From Actinoallomurus sp963799975 (GTDB lineage Bacteria; Actinomycetota; Actinomycetes; Streptosporangiales; Streptosporangiaceae), in NCBI GenBank assembly GCA_963799975.1, contig CAWCZF010000007.1, forward strand, positions 62,001-126,000: a stretch of 64,000 nt of DNA, given 5' to 3'. Within the stretch, counting starts at the first letter, position 1; every line of letters begins with the position of its first letter. Shown in pieces: positions 9,237 to 17,368 of the stretch. The notes beneath the pieces are model-generated. The model saw only the letters and a list, made by a program, of their open reading frames with translations, was not told where the DNA came from and did not search any database. The translations under genes and the position numbers were made by a program.

Positions 9237-10755
9237 GTGACACACCCCCACCGGGCATTTCATTCTCGAAATCAACTCAGTCAATCGCTGCAAGCCGCCT
9301 TCGATCCGCGGCACTTCAGGGAGAGTTCCGAGACGGTCGCCGCTCGTTTGGAATTACACCTGGCAGATCTTTCCGTCCGCGGCCTCGAGCTCACCGATCC
9401 AGAAACTCTGTCTCAGGCCGCCCGCGACCTGATGACGACCGAGCACGAAAGCATCGCCGCCTGCGACGAAAAACGACTCGCGGCCATTATCGACCTCTAC
9501 GTCAGAACGGGTATCCAGGTCCATTCACCTGGATCCATGGGTCGCCAGTTCTCCGGTACGGTTCCGCTCGCCGGCGTCATCGACTTCGTGAGTTCGGTGG
9601 TCAACCAGCCCTCGTCGTTCTATGAGGCGGGCCAGCTTCCCCTCGTGGCCGAGCACATCATGGCCGACGAGTTGAACCAGTTCATCGGGTGGGAGCCGGG
9701 GCGCTTCGCCATGGTGACCACCTCGGGCGGCTCACTGGCCAACCTGACCGCGCTGCTCGCGGCCCGCAACAGCGCCTTCCCCGGCATCTGGTCCAACGGG
9801 GAGTCCGGCGGCGACGCGCGGCCGGCCATCGCGATGAGCGAGCACGTGCACTACAGCCTGGCACGTGCGGTGGGCGTGCTCGGCATCGGCGAGGCCCGGA
9901 TCGTCCGGCTGCCGGTGAACCATCGCCAGCAGATCGACGCGGACGGGGCGCGTGCCGCGCTCGCCGCCGCCGAGCACCGGAACCTCCGGGTGTTCTGCCT
10001 GGTGGCCTCGGCCGGGACCACCACGATGGGCGCGTTCGACCCGCTCGACGAACTCGCCGACATCGCCGCCGAGCGCGACATCTGGCTGCATGTCGACGGC
10101 GCGCACGGCGCGAGCCTGCTGGTGTCGGACCGGCTACGCCGGAAGCTGCGGGGCATCGAGCGCGCCGACTCGCTGACCTGGGACGCGCACAAGATGATGT
10201 TCGTCCCCGCGCCCTGCACCCTGCTGTTCTACCGGAACGCCGAAAAGGCCGTGGGGGCGTTTCGGCAGCGCGCCAGCTATGTGTTCGACGAAGAGCCGGA
10301 CCTCTATTGCGCGTACGACAGCGGCGACAAGAACTTCGAGTGCACAAAGCGTCCAATGATCATGCCGCTGTGGACCCTGTGGGCGGTATACGGGCGCGCG
10401 CTGTTCGCCGAAAAGATCGAATATCTGTGTCGTCTCACCCAGGACGCCCACGAGATTCTCCTCGCCGAACCCGATTTCGAGACACTGCATCATCCGGAGG
10501 CGAACATTCTGTGTTTCCGCTACCGGCCACCCGGCCTCGACGAACGAGCACCTCCACCGCCTTCAACTGGCGATCCGGAAAAAGGTCAGGCACGACGGTC
10601 GCTTCTTCATCTCCAAAGTCAACGTCGAGGGCGTGGCCGCACTGCGCGTCGTCATGATGAACCACCAGACCAACCCTGAGTACTTCAAAATGCTGGTCGC
10701 CGAAATCAGATCCGCCGGCCGGCAGCTGCTCAATACGGACGCGGGGAATTCGTGA
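9237..10755 (+). pseudogene. PLP-dependent (group II) amino-acid decarboxylase, frameshifted near the 3' end
   Basis: About 505 residues when the break is bridged. It has the glutamate/tyrosine/aromatic amino-acid decarboxylase fold: TTSGGSLANLTAL in the PLP-phosphate region, HVDGAHGAS with the PLP-contacting Asp, and the Schiff-base lysine K319 in WDAHKMM. The product would be an amine. The frame from GTG 9237 runs to about 10540 (RYRPPGLD); from there the next frame continues the conserved C-terminus (EHLHRLQLAIRKK to SAGRQLLNTDAGNS) and stops at 10755. This implies one extra base near 10540, either a real mutation or a sequencing slip. First gene of the operon, with AGAAGG before GTG; the gap to the ligase-like gene is 16 nt. 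A 10-codon frame (9208-9240) ends in GTGA overlapping this start. Confidence 0.75.
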
Positions 10756-10771
10756 CGAACGGGAGTGGACG

Positions 10772-12328
10772 ATGAACACGATGACCGTCACCCAGAACGG
10801 CCAGGCGCCCACGGATGTGGAGGAGCTCGCGGCCCGGCTGATCCCCGACGAGGAGTTGCAGCCGTGGTCGGTGGACGCGGTCGCCGCCCTGCCCTCCTTC
10901 GCGAGCAAGGTACGTGAGTGCGAGCGGATCTGCGGCGTCCCGTACAGCGAGACTCCCCTCGACGTCCAGGACGCCCTCGTGCTGCGCCGCCTCCAGCAGA
11001 TGGTCAACGCGATCCTCCTCAACCCGCTCTGGCAGGAACGGCTGAACGCCGCCGGAGTCACCGGGCCGCCTGCCACGTACGAGGAGTGGGAGCAGATCCC
11101 GCTCTCGGACAAGACGGTCCAACGCGACATGTTCATGGGCACGCGTCCGGGGCTCGTGGTGCCGCTCAGCCGCGGCGGCTTCGAGGTCGTGGCCAGCGGC
11201 GGCACCAGCGACGGGCTTCCCCTGGAGATCGTCTACTCGCTGCGGGAGCTGCGCGACACCTACCGGATCGCGGGGCGGTTCATGGGCGCGTACCAGCTCC
11301 GCGAATACCTGGGCGGCGCCGACCCGAAATGGCTGTTCACCAACCTGGCCGACTACCAGATGTGGAGCAGCGGCACGATGGTCGGCGGCGTGCTGCAGAA
11401 CGTGCCGGGCGTCAACTACATCGGCGCGGGCCCGGTCACCGCCCCGGTGCTGGAGCACATGTTCTCCTACCGGGGACCCAAGGCGATGATGGGGATCTCG
11501 GCGGGCATCGCGGTCCTGGCCACGATCGGCGCCGGGATGAGCCAGGAGGCCAGGAACAGCTTCCGTGTCGCGATGTACGGGAGCGGGGTGCTGCCGCACC
11601 GTACGCGGGCCGAGCTACGCGCGCTATACCCGAACCTGGCGATCCTCAGCTACTTCGCGGCCACGCAGGCCGAGACCATCGGCCTCCAGCTCCGCGACCA
11701 CTCCCCGTACCTCGCCGCCGTGCCAGGTCTGCATCTCGTCGAGATCGTCGACGAGGACGGGCACGCGGTCGCCGAGGGCGAGGAGGGCGAACTGGTCGTC
11801 ACGCGCCTGCACGCGCACGAGACGCCGTTGCTGCGGCTCAAGCTCGGCGACCGGATGATCCGCCGGCCCGCTCTCGCCGGCCCGGGCCTGAAGACCCAGC
11901 AGTTCGAGTTCGCCGGCCGTACCGGCGACGTGCTGCACCTGAACGACAGCCAGTACTCCGCCCAGCTCGCCTACGCCGCCCTACGCGAGGACCTGCGCAA
12001 GGCCGCCGCCATCGACCTGGACGAGGTCGCGCACGAGGTCCAGTTCGTCAACCACCGCGAACACAAGACGATCACCCTGCTCGCCGCGGTCGACGACGTG
12101 GACGGGCTGACGCACACCTCCGATGTCGCGCTCGGCCACGCCGGCCTCCAGCGCGTCTTCACCGGCGCGGTGCCCCGCGCCCTGTCGCTGTTCAACAACG
12201 GCGAGGCGTCACCGTCCGCGATCGAACGGACCGGCTACACGTTCCACCTCGCCTTCGTACACCGGTCGTCCCCGGACATCGAACGGACGGCCGTCGGCAA
12301 GGTCCCGCTCGTACGCGACCGGGGCTGA
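10772..12328 (+). CDS. PaaK-like adenylate-forming enzyme (phenylacetate-CoA ligase family)
   Basis: 518 residues. The P-loop-like ASGGTSDGLPLE (~145-155) corresponds to the family SSGTTG loop, FAATQAETIG sits where the A5-type motif is expected, EGELVVTRL and LRLKLGDRM mark the hinge, and the C-terminus carries TAVGKVPLV with a likely catalytic lysine. Members activate carboxylates as acyl-adenylates and load them on CoA or a carrier. The substrate is unknown. Clear GGGAG before ATG. It sits between a decarboxylase and four PixA/AidA-like genes, an unusual pairing that suggests the acid or amine product is linked to those proteins, but this is inference. Confidence 0.75.
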   Translation: MNTMTVTQNGQAPTDVEELAARLIPDEELQPWSVDAVAALPSFASKVRECERICGVPYSETPLDVQDALVLRRLQQMVNAILLNPLWQERLNAAGVTGPPATYEEWEQIPLSDKTVQRDMFMGTRPGLVVPLSRGGFEVVASGGTSDGLPLEIVYSLRELRDTYRIAGRFMGAYQLREYLGGADPKWLFTNLADYQMWSSGTMVGGVLQNVPGVNYIGAGPVTAPVLEHMFSYRGPKAMMGISAGIAVLATIGAGMSQEARNSFRVAMYGSGVLPHRTRAELRALYPNLAILSYFAATQAETIGLQLRDHSPYLAAVPGLHLVEIVDEDGHAVAEGEEGELVVTRLHAHETPLLRLKLGDRMIRRPALAGPGLKTQQFEFAGRTGDVLHLNDSQYSAQLAYAALREDLRKAAAIDLDEVAHEVQFVNHREHKTITLLAAVDDVDGLTHTSDVALGHAGLQRVFTGAVPRALSLFNNGEASPSAIERTGYTFHLAFVHRSSPDIERTAVGKVPLVRDRG

Positions 12329-12373
12329 GGCCGCGTTTCGCCTCCACCCTCAACCGGCAAAGGCAGGAGTCGC

Positions 12374-12850
12374 ATGGAAAAGGTCAACATCATCGTCCTC
12401 GTGGACGCCGTCGGGGCCCTCTCGGACCAGACGCTGCACAACGGCAACCTCTCCCTGATGGACGACAGTCCCCTCAACAGCCGCGGGCAGGGAACCATCG
12501 ACCTGTGCACCGTCGTCCAGCCCGGGCAGATCGTCCAGTGGACGCCGATCGGGATCGACGTACAGGCGCCGGTCGAGATCCGGAACATCACCTTCCTCCC
12601 CCCTGACGGCCTCACGTCCGAGGCCGCGTACGGTGCGGAGCCGGCTGCCGCGTACGGCGCGGAGCCGACGGCAGCGTACGGTGCGGAGCCGCCGGGGCTG
12701 CCCGAGAACCTCGACCTGGTGGTCTGGTCGGGCGTCGTCCCGCCGTACCTGACCCCCGGTGTCCCCTACCGGTACCGGCTCGACGTGCAGATCCACGAGG
12801 GCTCGCACAGCCTGATGCAGATCGACTCGCCCGCGCTGATGTGCGCGTGA
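12374..12850 (+). CDS. PixA/AidA-like inclusion-body-family protein 1
   Basis: 158 residues. The N-terminal pattern (NIIVLVDAVGAL, then NGNLSLMD, GQGTIDLCTVV, PGQIVQW) and C-terminal YLTPGVPYRYRLDVQIHE match the shared pattern of all four tandem genes here and resemble the AidA/PixA beta-sandwich family. No signal peptide. An insert in the middle carries three copies of an AAYGAEP unit. RBS AGGAG, 45 nt after the ligase-like gene. AidA is quorum-regulated in Burkholderia/Ralstonia and PixA forms inclusion bodies in Xenorhabdus; function here is unknown. Family placement is from pattern only. Confidence 0.6.
   Translation: MEKVNIIVLVDAVGALSDQTLHNGNLSLMDDSPLNSRGQGTIDLCTVVQPGQIVQWTPIGIDVQAPVEIRNITFLPPDGLTSEAAYGAEPAAAYGAEPTAAYGAEPPGLPENLDLVVWSGVVPPYLTPGVPYRYRLDVQIHEGSHSLMQIDSPALMCA
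12620..12691 (+). repeat. Three 24-bp in-frame tandem repeats
   Basis: Three adjoining 24-bp units (12620-12643, 12644-12667, 12668-12691) encode E/A/T-A-A-Y-G-A-E-P. Units differ at a few, mostly silent, positions, so translation has been maintained. They extend a loop in the first PixA/AidA-like protein and are absent from the other three copies. Confidence 0.85.
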
Positions 12851-12873
12851 CCCCCGACCGGAAAGGCTGATCC

Positions 12874-13665
12874 ATGGCGCAGCAGCATGCGATCATCGTG
12901 CTCGTCGACGTCGCGGCCGCGATCCAGTCCAGGACGCTGGACGGCAACGTCTACCTCTTCGACAACATGAAGTTCCTCGGCTCGACGGGCGAGGGGACCG
13001 GGGACCTGGTGACCGTCGTGCCCGGCGCCTACTGGAGCGACGGCTCGCAGGCCACCGAGCAGGTGCTGAACTGGCTCCCGTACAACCTCGGATCCATCCC
13101 GCCGACCGTGCCGCGCAGCTATGTCGCGGACCGGGCGCGGGCGACCGACCGACAGGCGCTCGAACAACTGTCGAGCGTCGCGGAGGGGTTCGCGGATCCG
13201 GGCGTGGACACCGCGGCCGACCTCAACCGGCTCCAGCGCCGGGTCGGCGCGCAGGCCCGGCGCAAGCGCGGCGGCCGCAGCGTCACGACCAGCAAGGTGC
13301 TCGACGTCACCGGCAACGTCGTGAACGACAAGTCCCAGGCGTACAACTATCCCAACCCCGTGATCACCGGCATCACCGGCCAGGCGGTGGACGAGAAGAT
13401 CATGTACCCGGCGCAGTACGGCTCACCGGACATGGTCTCCGACGGGTGGTACTGGGCGGCGTCGGTCGACAGCGCACGTCCCGGGACCTACTCCTACACG
13501 ATGCACGTCCAGCTCCACGAGCTGGTGACCCGAAACGACGAACTGGTCTGGGAGTCGGTGGACCTGACCTGCGGGTCGGCCCTCAAGATCACCACCGAGC
13601 CCAAGCGGAACGCCTTCACCGGGGCGGGGCTCGGCACGCTGCCCATGCCCATCGTCGCGCCGTAA
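12874..13665 (+). CDS. PixA/AidA-like protein 2, with large internal insert
   Basis: 263 residues, the longest of the four paralogues. The N-terminal pattern (AIIVLVDVAAAI, LDGNVYLFDN, GEGTGDLVTVV) and C-terminal PGTYSYTMHVQLHE match the family. Between them lies an insert of ~100 residues (about 75-170), rich in charged residues (DRARATDRQ, QARRKRGGRS), probably helical. GGAAAGG precedes the ATG; the gap from gene 1 is 23 nt. The insert suggests a different oligomer partner from the other copies. Confidence 0.6.
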   Translation: MAQQHAIIVLVDVAAAIQSRTLDGNVYLFDNMKFLGSTGEGTGDLVTVVPGAYWSDGSQATEQVLNWLPYNLGSIPPTVPRSYVADRARATDRQALEQLSSVAEGFADPGVDTAADLNRLQRRVGAQARRKRGGRSVTTSKVLDVTGNVVNDKSQAYNYPNPVITGITGQAVDEKIMYPAQYGSPDMVSDGWYWAASVDSARPGTYSYTMHVQLHELVTRNDELVWESVDLTCGSALKITTEPKRNAFTGAGLGTLPMPIVAP

Positions 13666-13697
13666 GCGCCCAGCCACCTCTGAACGGGAGAACTCCG

Positions 13698-14237
13698 ATG
13701 CCGATACTCCCCAAGGCGAAGAAGCCGGACCCCGGCACCACGTCCGACCGCCCCATCTCGATCACCGCGGTCGTGGACCCGGTGGCCGCACTGGCGGCGA
13801 GGTCCGTACGCGGCAACCTGTATCTCTACGACACGAACAAGAACGAGGGATCGACCGGGCTCGGCACCGAGGAGCTCCGTACCCACGTGCGCAAGGGCGA
13901 CCAGATCCTCTGGAACGCCCTTCCGCTGGAATGTGAGACCTACGCCGCCATCTCGGCAATCGTGATCGACGCGAAGGTGTGCGAGCCGGAGCAGAAGGTT
14001 TATCCGGGTACCGACATCTCCTACTGGTCCGCGACGGTCAAGCAGGACCTCACCGAGCCGGTGCCGTACCGGCTGGAGTTCCGGATGGGGACCGTGACCG
14101 AGCCGATCACCACCGAGCTGTCGCCCGTCCTGGTCGGCGCCGTGGCGGCTCCGGCGCGTTCGACCCGTTCAGCCCGTTCGACCGGCTCGGCCGGTGCTGC
14201 CGGTGCCGCCGGTGCCGCCGGCTCGGGGAAGGAGTGA
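13698..14237 (+). CDS. PixA/AidA-like protein 3, with low-complexity tail
   Basis: 179 residues from ATG 13698 (GGGAG upstream). Shows the shared pattern ISITAVVDPVAAL, VRGNLYLYD, STGLGTEELRTHV, KGDQILW and a C-terminal VPYRLEFRMG strand. After residue ~150 it becomes a Ser/Arg then Gly/Ala tail (TRSARSTGSAGAAGAAGAAG), probably disordered. It ends 2 nt before the fourth copy, so translation is probably coupled. Confidence 0.6.
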   Translation: MPILPKAKKPDPGTTSDRPISITAVVDPVAALAARSVRGNLYLYDTNKNEGSTGLGTEELRTHVRKGDQILWNALPLECETYAAISAIVIDAKVCEPEQKVYPGTDISYWSATVKQDLTEPVPYRLEFRMGTVTEPITTELSPVLVGAVAAPARSTRSARSTGSAGAAGAAGAAGSGKE

Positions 14238-14239
14238 GC

Positions 14240-14791
14240 ATGACGACGACCCAGTACGCCGCGAAGCAAACCCAGGCCCGCGGCCAGATGAACTCGGTCC
14301 AGCTCAACATCGTCTCGCTGGTCAACGTCCAGCGGGCAACGGCGACGGGCTCGCTCGACGACGCGCTGTTCATGATGGACAACAGCATCGGCGGCGTAGG
14401 GCAGGGCAGCAGCGAGCTGGAGACGATCTGCAAACAGGGGCAGGTCCTCAACTGGATCGTCCGCCCCATCGAGATGGAGAAGCGGCCGGACGGCAACTGG
14501 CCGCCGATGCCGAAGATCACCAACCTGGTCTTTCTCGACATCGAGAAGGGCGACGAGGAGGACGTCGCGGAGCGGCGCGTCTTCACCGAACTCAAGATCT
14601 ACGGGATGCCCGACGAGATGCGGTCCCAGTACACGGCGGTCTACTACTACTGGGCCGGCGCGATCCAGAGCACCGCACCTCCTGGGGTGTACCGGTACCG
14701 GCTCGTCATGGAGCTGGAGCAGGAGGGCAAGAAGGAGAAGCTCTACCTCAACACCACCCGGCACCCGTCGATCAGAGTGATCGAAGTCTGA
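14240..14791 (+). CDS. PixA/AidA-like protein 4
   Basis: 183 residues from ATG 14240 (GGGGAAGGAG upstream). The family pattern is VQLNIVSLVNV, LDDALFMMDN, GVGQGSSELETIC, KQGQVLNW, then YYYWAGAIQS and PPGVYRYRLVMELE. Last gene of the operon, followed by a strong hairpin. It diverges most from copies 1 and 2 in the central region (KRPDGNWPPMPKITNLVFLD). Confidence 0.6.
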   Translation: MTTTQYAAKQTQARGQMNSVQLNIVSLVNVQRATATGSLDDALFMMDNSIGGVGQGSSELETICKQGQVLNWIVRPIEMEKRPDGNWPPMPKITNLVFLDIEKGDEEDVAERRVFTELKIYGMPDEMRSQYTAVYYYWAGAIQSTAPPGVYRYRLVMELEQEGKKEKLYLNTTRHPSIRVIEV

Positions 14792-14804
14792 CGACCCGTC
14801 CCTG

Positions 14805-14840
14805 GCGGGGCGGCGCCCAAGAACCCCGGCGCCGCCCCGC
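14805..14840 (+). terminator. Strong GC hairpin ending the decarboxylase/PixA operon
   Basis: Perfect 13-bp inverted repeat (arms 14805-14817 and 14828-14840, loop of 10), starting 14 nt after the last stop codon. There is no T tract, as is common for actinomycete terminators. Confidence 0.75.
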
Positions 14841-14887
14841 GCGTACGTGCGGCCGGGACAGGGCGGGCTCTGGGCTGCGGCTTCCGG

Positions 14888-15286
14888 TCAGTCGAAGAGG
14901 TCGTCGATGGAAGTCGCGGTTACGGCGCGGTCCAGCCACGTGTCGAGCTGCTGCGTGTCCGCGCAGGCACAGATGAGGGCGCGGATGTCATCGGACACCG
15001 CAATCCCCCTGATGGCCAGAACGCGCAGGACCGCGTTGGCCTCGCCCTTCGCCTCGCCCCTCGCCTCACCCTTCGCCTCGCCCTCCGCCAGGCCGTCGTC
15101 TTTGCCGCGGCCGTAGTGTTCGCGCGCGAAGGGGCTGTAGACCGGCCAGGCGGTAGAGCTCATGATCTCCTCCAGGATGTGTCGAACCGCGGGCGCGCCC
15201 GAAGGTTTCTTGTCACGTGAAGTTATCGCATGACTCCTGTCGGTGATGATATTTCCCGCCGAGACGGCGACAGGGCGGTACTTCAT
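14888..15286 (-). pseudogene. C-terminal remnant of an Rpn/PD-(D/E)XK-type putative nuclease
   Basis: Only the tail of a common actinomycete family is present: HILEEIMSS and WPVYSPFAREHYGRGK, a charged repeat GLAEGEAKGEARGEAKGEAN, then VLRVLAIRGIAVSDDIR and LDTWLDRAVTATSIDDLF. In full-length members an N-terminal nuclease domain of ~200 residues comes first; here the frame begins with unrelated sequence, so the gene is truncated. The charged repeat is a 12-bp period repeat at about 15041-15095. It has no obvious role in the neighbouring pathway. Confidence 0.55.
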
Positions 15287-15472
15287 CGACGCTCCGCCAC
15301 ATAGGGCATTCGCCGTCGGGGGGTGCGTTGCAAATGCCGGTCAAGAGTCATCAATGGCGCCTGGCGGGCGGATCGGCGGGGGGCCGCGCGTGCTTTTCTG
15401 TTGTCGGCGATTCAGGCGGCGGGAATTCATCACGGACATCAGGCTTGTCCGCTATAGCCCCGGGAGGGCTTG

Positions 15473-16369
15473 ATGGGTTCATCTGTTGGAACATTCGCCG
15501 GTACGGCGGCCGCCGTCATCTCGGCGGCGATCCTGGCGACGCCGGCGCAGGCGCGGCCGGTCGGGCCCCAGGTCGTTCAGGTGCCATGCGCCGCCTCGGC
15601 GCTCGCCACAGCGGTCAACGCGGCCAACGCGGTTCCGGCCACGTTGCGGCTCTCCCCCGGATGCATCTACCAGATCACCGCCACGTTGACGATCAGCGGG
15701 CAGGTCGGTCTGGTCGGCGGGCCGTCCACGACGATCAGGCCCGCGCCGGGCTTCAGCGGGCGGCTGCTGGACGTCACGAGTTCCGGCGCTCTCAACGCCA
15801 CGGGGATCTTCGTCGTGAGCGCGAGCGGCAACAGCGGTGACGAGGGCGTCGGCGTACGCAACGCGGGGCGGTTGAACCTGCGCTACGTCACGATCAGCGG
15901 CAACACGGCGAACGACGGCAACGGGGGCGGAATGTCCAACCTCGCGACCGGCCAGGCGCTGATCAGCCACTCCGTCATCAGCGGGAACAACGCCACGGGC
16001 ACGTCCGGCGCGGGTACGGGCGCCGGCGGCGGCATCCTCAACCGGGGGACCTTGACCGTCGTCGCGACCCGCCTGTCCGCCAACACGGTCGGAGACGGCG
16101 GCGCCGCCATCGACACGGTGCTCACCGGAACGACGCACGTCATTCAGAGCACCCTGGACAACAACGTCGCGGGCGGGGACGCGGGCGGCATCTTCAACAG
16201 CGGCATCACCTCGGTCGACCGTACGCTCATCGTGCACAACAGCGCGGGCGGCAGCGGCGGCGGGATCTTCCAGAACAGCGGCGCCATCACCGTGACGCGT
16301 TCGGTCATCAAGACGAACACGCCGGACAACTGCGCTCCCGCGAACTCGGTTCCGGGCTGCGTCGGGTGA
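15473..16369 (+). CDS. Secreted right-handed beta-helix protein
   Basis: 298 residues from ATG 15473; GGGAGGG at 15462-15468 favours it over TTG 15470. A signal peptide is clear (hydrophobic FAGTAAAVISAAILATPAQA, cleavage near residue 28). The mature part is a repeat of short strands with N-G/N-S turns (RYVTISGNT, SHSVISGNN, ATRLSANT, QSTLDNN, RTLIVHNSAGG, TRSVIKTN), the polymorphic outer-membrane-protein/pectate-lyase-like repeat pattern. No catalytic residues recognised. Probably a surface or extracellular adhesin-like protein. Followed by a hairpin. Confidence 0.75.
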   Translation: MGSSVGTFAGTAAAVISAAILATPAQARPVGPQVVQVPCAASALATAVNAANAVPATLRLSPGCIYQITATLTISGQVGLVGGPSTTIRPAPGFSGRLLDVTSSGALNATGIFVVSASGNSGDEGVGVRNAGRLNLRYVTISGNTANDGNGGGMSNLATGQALISHSVISGNNATGTSGAGTGAGGGILNRGTLTVVATRLSANTVGDGGAAIDTVLTGTTHVIQSTLDNNVAGGDAGGIFNSGITSVDRTLIVHNSAGGSGGGIFQNSGAITVTRSVIKTNTPDNCAPANSVPGCVG

Positions 16370-16378
16370 GCGCGCGGG

Positions 16379-16413
16379 CCGCACCGGAGGCGGCGGCGAG
16401 TGCTCCGGTGCGG
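16379..16413 (+). terminator. Hairpin after the beta-helix gene
   Basis: Perfect 11-bp arms CCGCACCGGAG and CTCCGGTGCGG with a 13-nt loop, 9 nt after the stop codon; no T tract. Confidence 0.65.
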
Positions 16414-16477
16414 TCCGACCACGCCGTGACATATACCGTTCGTCAGGAAATTTGTCAGCAGTTATATTCTCGTCGCG

Positions 16478-17368
16478 ATGAAAAGCGATGGCACTCCCAG
16501 CATGACCGCGCTCCTGGCGGCCGCGGCGCGTGCGGCGCACCTCGTCGTCGACGCCGCGCCTCCCCTCTTCGCCGATACCGCCGCGTACGCCCTGCTGGGT
16601 GACCGCGCGGACGAGTTGGTCGGCCACCACCGCGCGTACGGCGAGCATCCGCTTCTCGCCGGCGCGCGTGTGGGCGTTACCACGCGGAGCCGCTTCACCG
16701 AGGAGCGCCTGGCCGAGGGCGTACGCGCGGGCATCGGCCAGTACGTCATCCTGGGCGCGGGCCTGGACTCCTACGCCTGCCGAAGCCAAAGCGGCGAAGC
16801 GGTCCGGGTCTTCGAGGTCGACCATCCGGCGACCCAGCGATGGAAACGCGCCCTGGTCGCCGAGGCCGGCCTCGCGTCCACGTACGCGACCTACGTGCCG
16901 ATCGACCTGGAGACCGAGCCTCTCGCGTACGGACTGCTCCAGCACGGGTTCGACCCGGCGCGTCCGGCGCTGTTCAGCTGGCTCGGCGTCACGATGTACC
17001 TCACCCGCGCGGCGATCGCCGAGACCCTGACGGCGATCGCCGCGTTCGCGCCCGGCACCCGGATCGTCCTGGACACGGTACTCCCGGCCGGCCACCGCGA
17101 CGAGGCCGGACAGCTGTACGCCGACCTGCTCGTCCCCGCGTTCGCCAAGCGCGGTGAGGCGTGGGTGTCGTTCTTCACGCCGGATGAGATCGCCGGCCTG
17201 CTCGCCGCGTGCGGATGGGAGACGATCGAGCAGGTGAGCCAGCGCGCGTCGGTCGACGCGGCGCTCTGGGACCGCTCGGACGCGCTACGCCCGGCCGAGC
17301 TGTCCCTGCTCACCCACGCCCGCGTACGCGAAGTGGACGACCCGCTCAGCCGAGCGAGTCGGCGATGA
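16478..17368 (+). CDS. SAM-dependent methyltransferase, TIGR00027/leucine-carboxyl-methyltransferase-like
   Basis: 296 residues. Features of the TIGR00027 (LCM-like) group are present: TRSRFTEERL (residues ~68-77), the SAM-binding QYVILGAGLDSYA (~88-100), the acidic FEVDHPATQRWK, then FSWLGVTMYLT. Family members O-methylate carboxylates and small molecules in actinomycetes. The target is unknown; it could be a tailoring enzyme of the cluster. Its 3' end overlaps the convergent SGNH hydrolase gene by 23 nt. Preceded by a low-GC stretch (~16430-16475) that may hold its promoter. Confidence 0.8.
   Translation: MKSDGTPSMTALLAAAARAAHLVVDAAPPLFADTAAYALLGDRADELVGHHRAYGEHPLLAGARVGVTTRSRFTEERLAEGVRAGIGQYVILGAGLDSYACRSQSGEAVRVFEVDHPATQRWKRALVAEAGLASTYATYVPIDLETEPLAYGLLQHGFDPARPALFSWLGVTMYLTRAAIAETLTAIAAFAPGTRIVLDTVLPAGHRDEAGQLYADLLVPAFAKRGEAWVSFFTPDEIAGLLAACGWETIEQVSQRASVDAALWDRSDALRPAELSLLTHARVREVDDPLSRASRR

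Noticed and set aside
15041..15095. Repeat resembling a CRISPR
   Set aside because: It is a 12-bp coding repeat for GEAK/GEAR without spacers.
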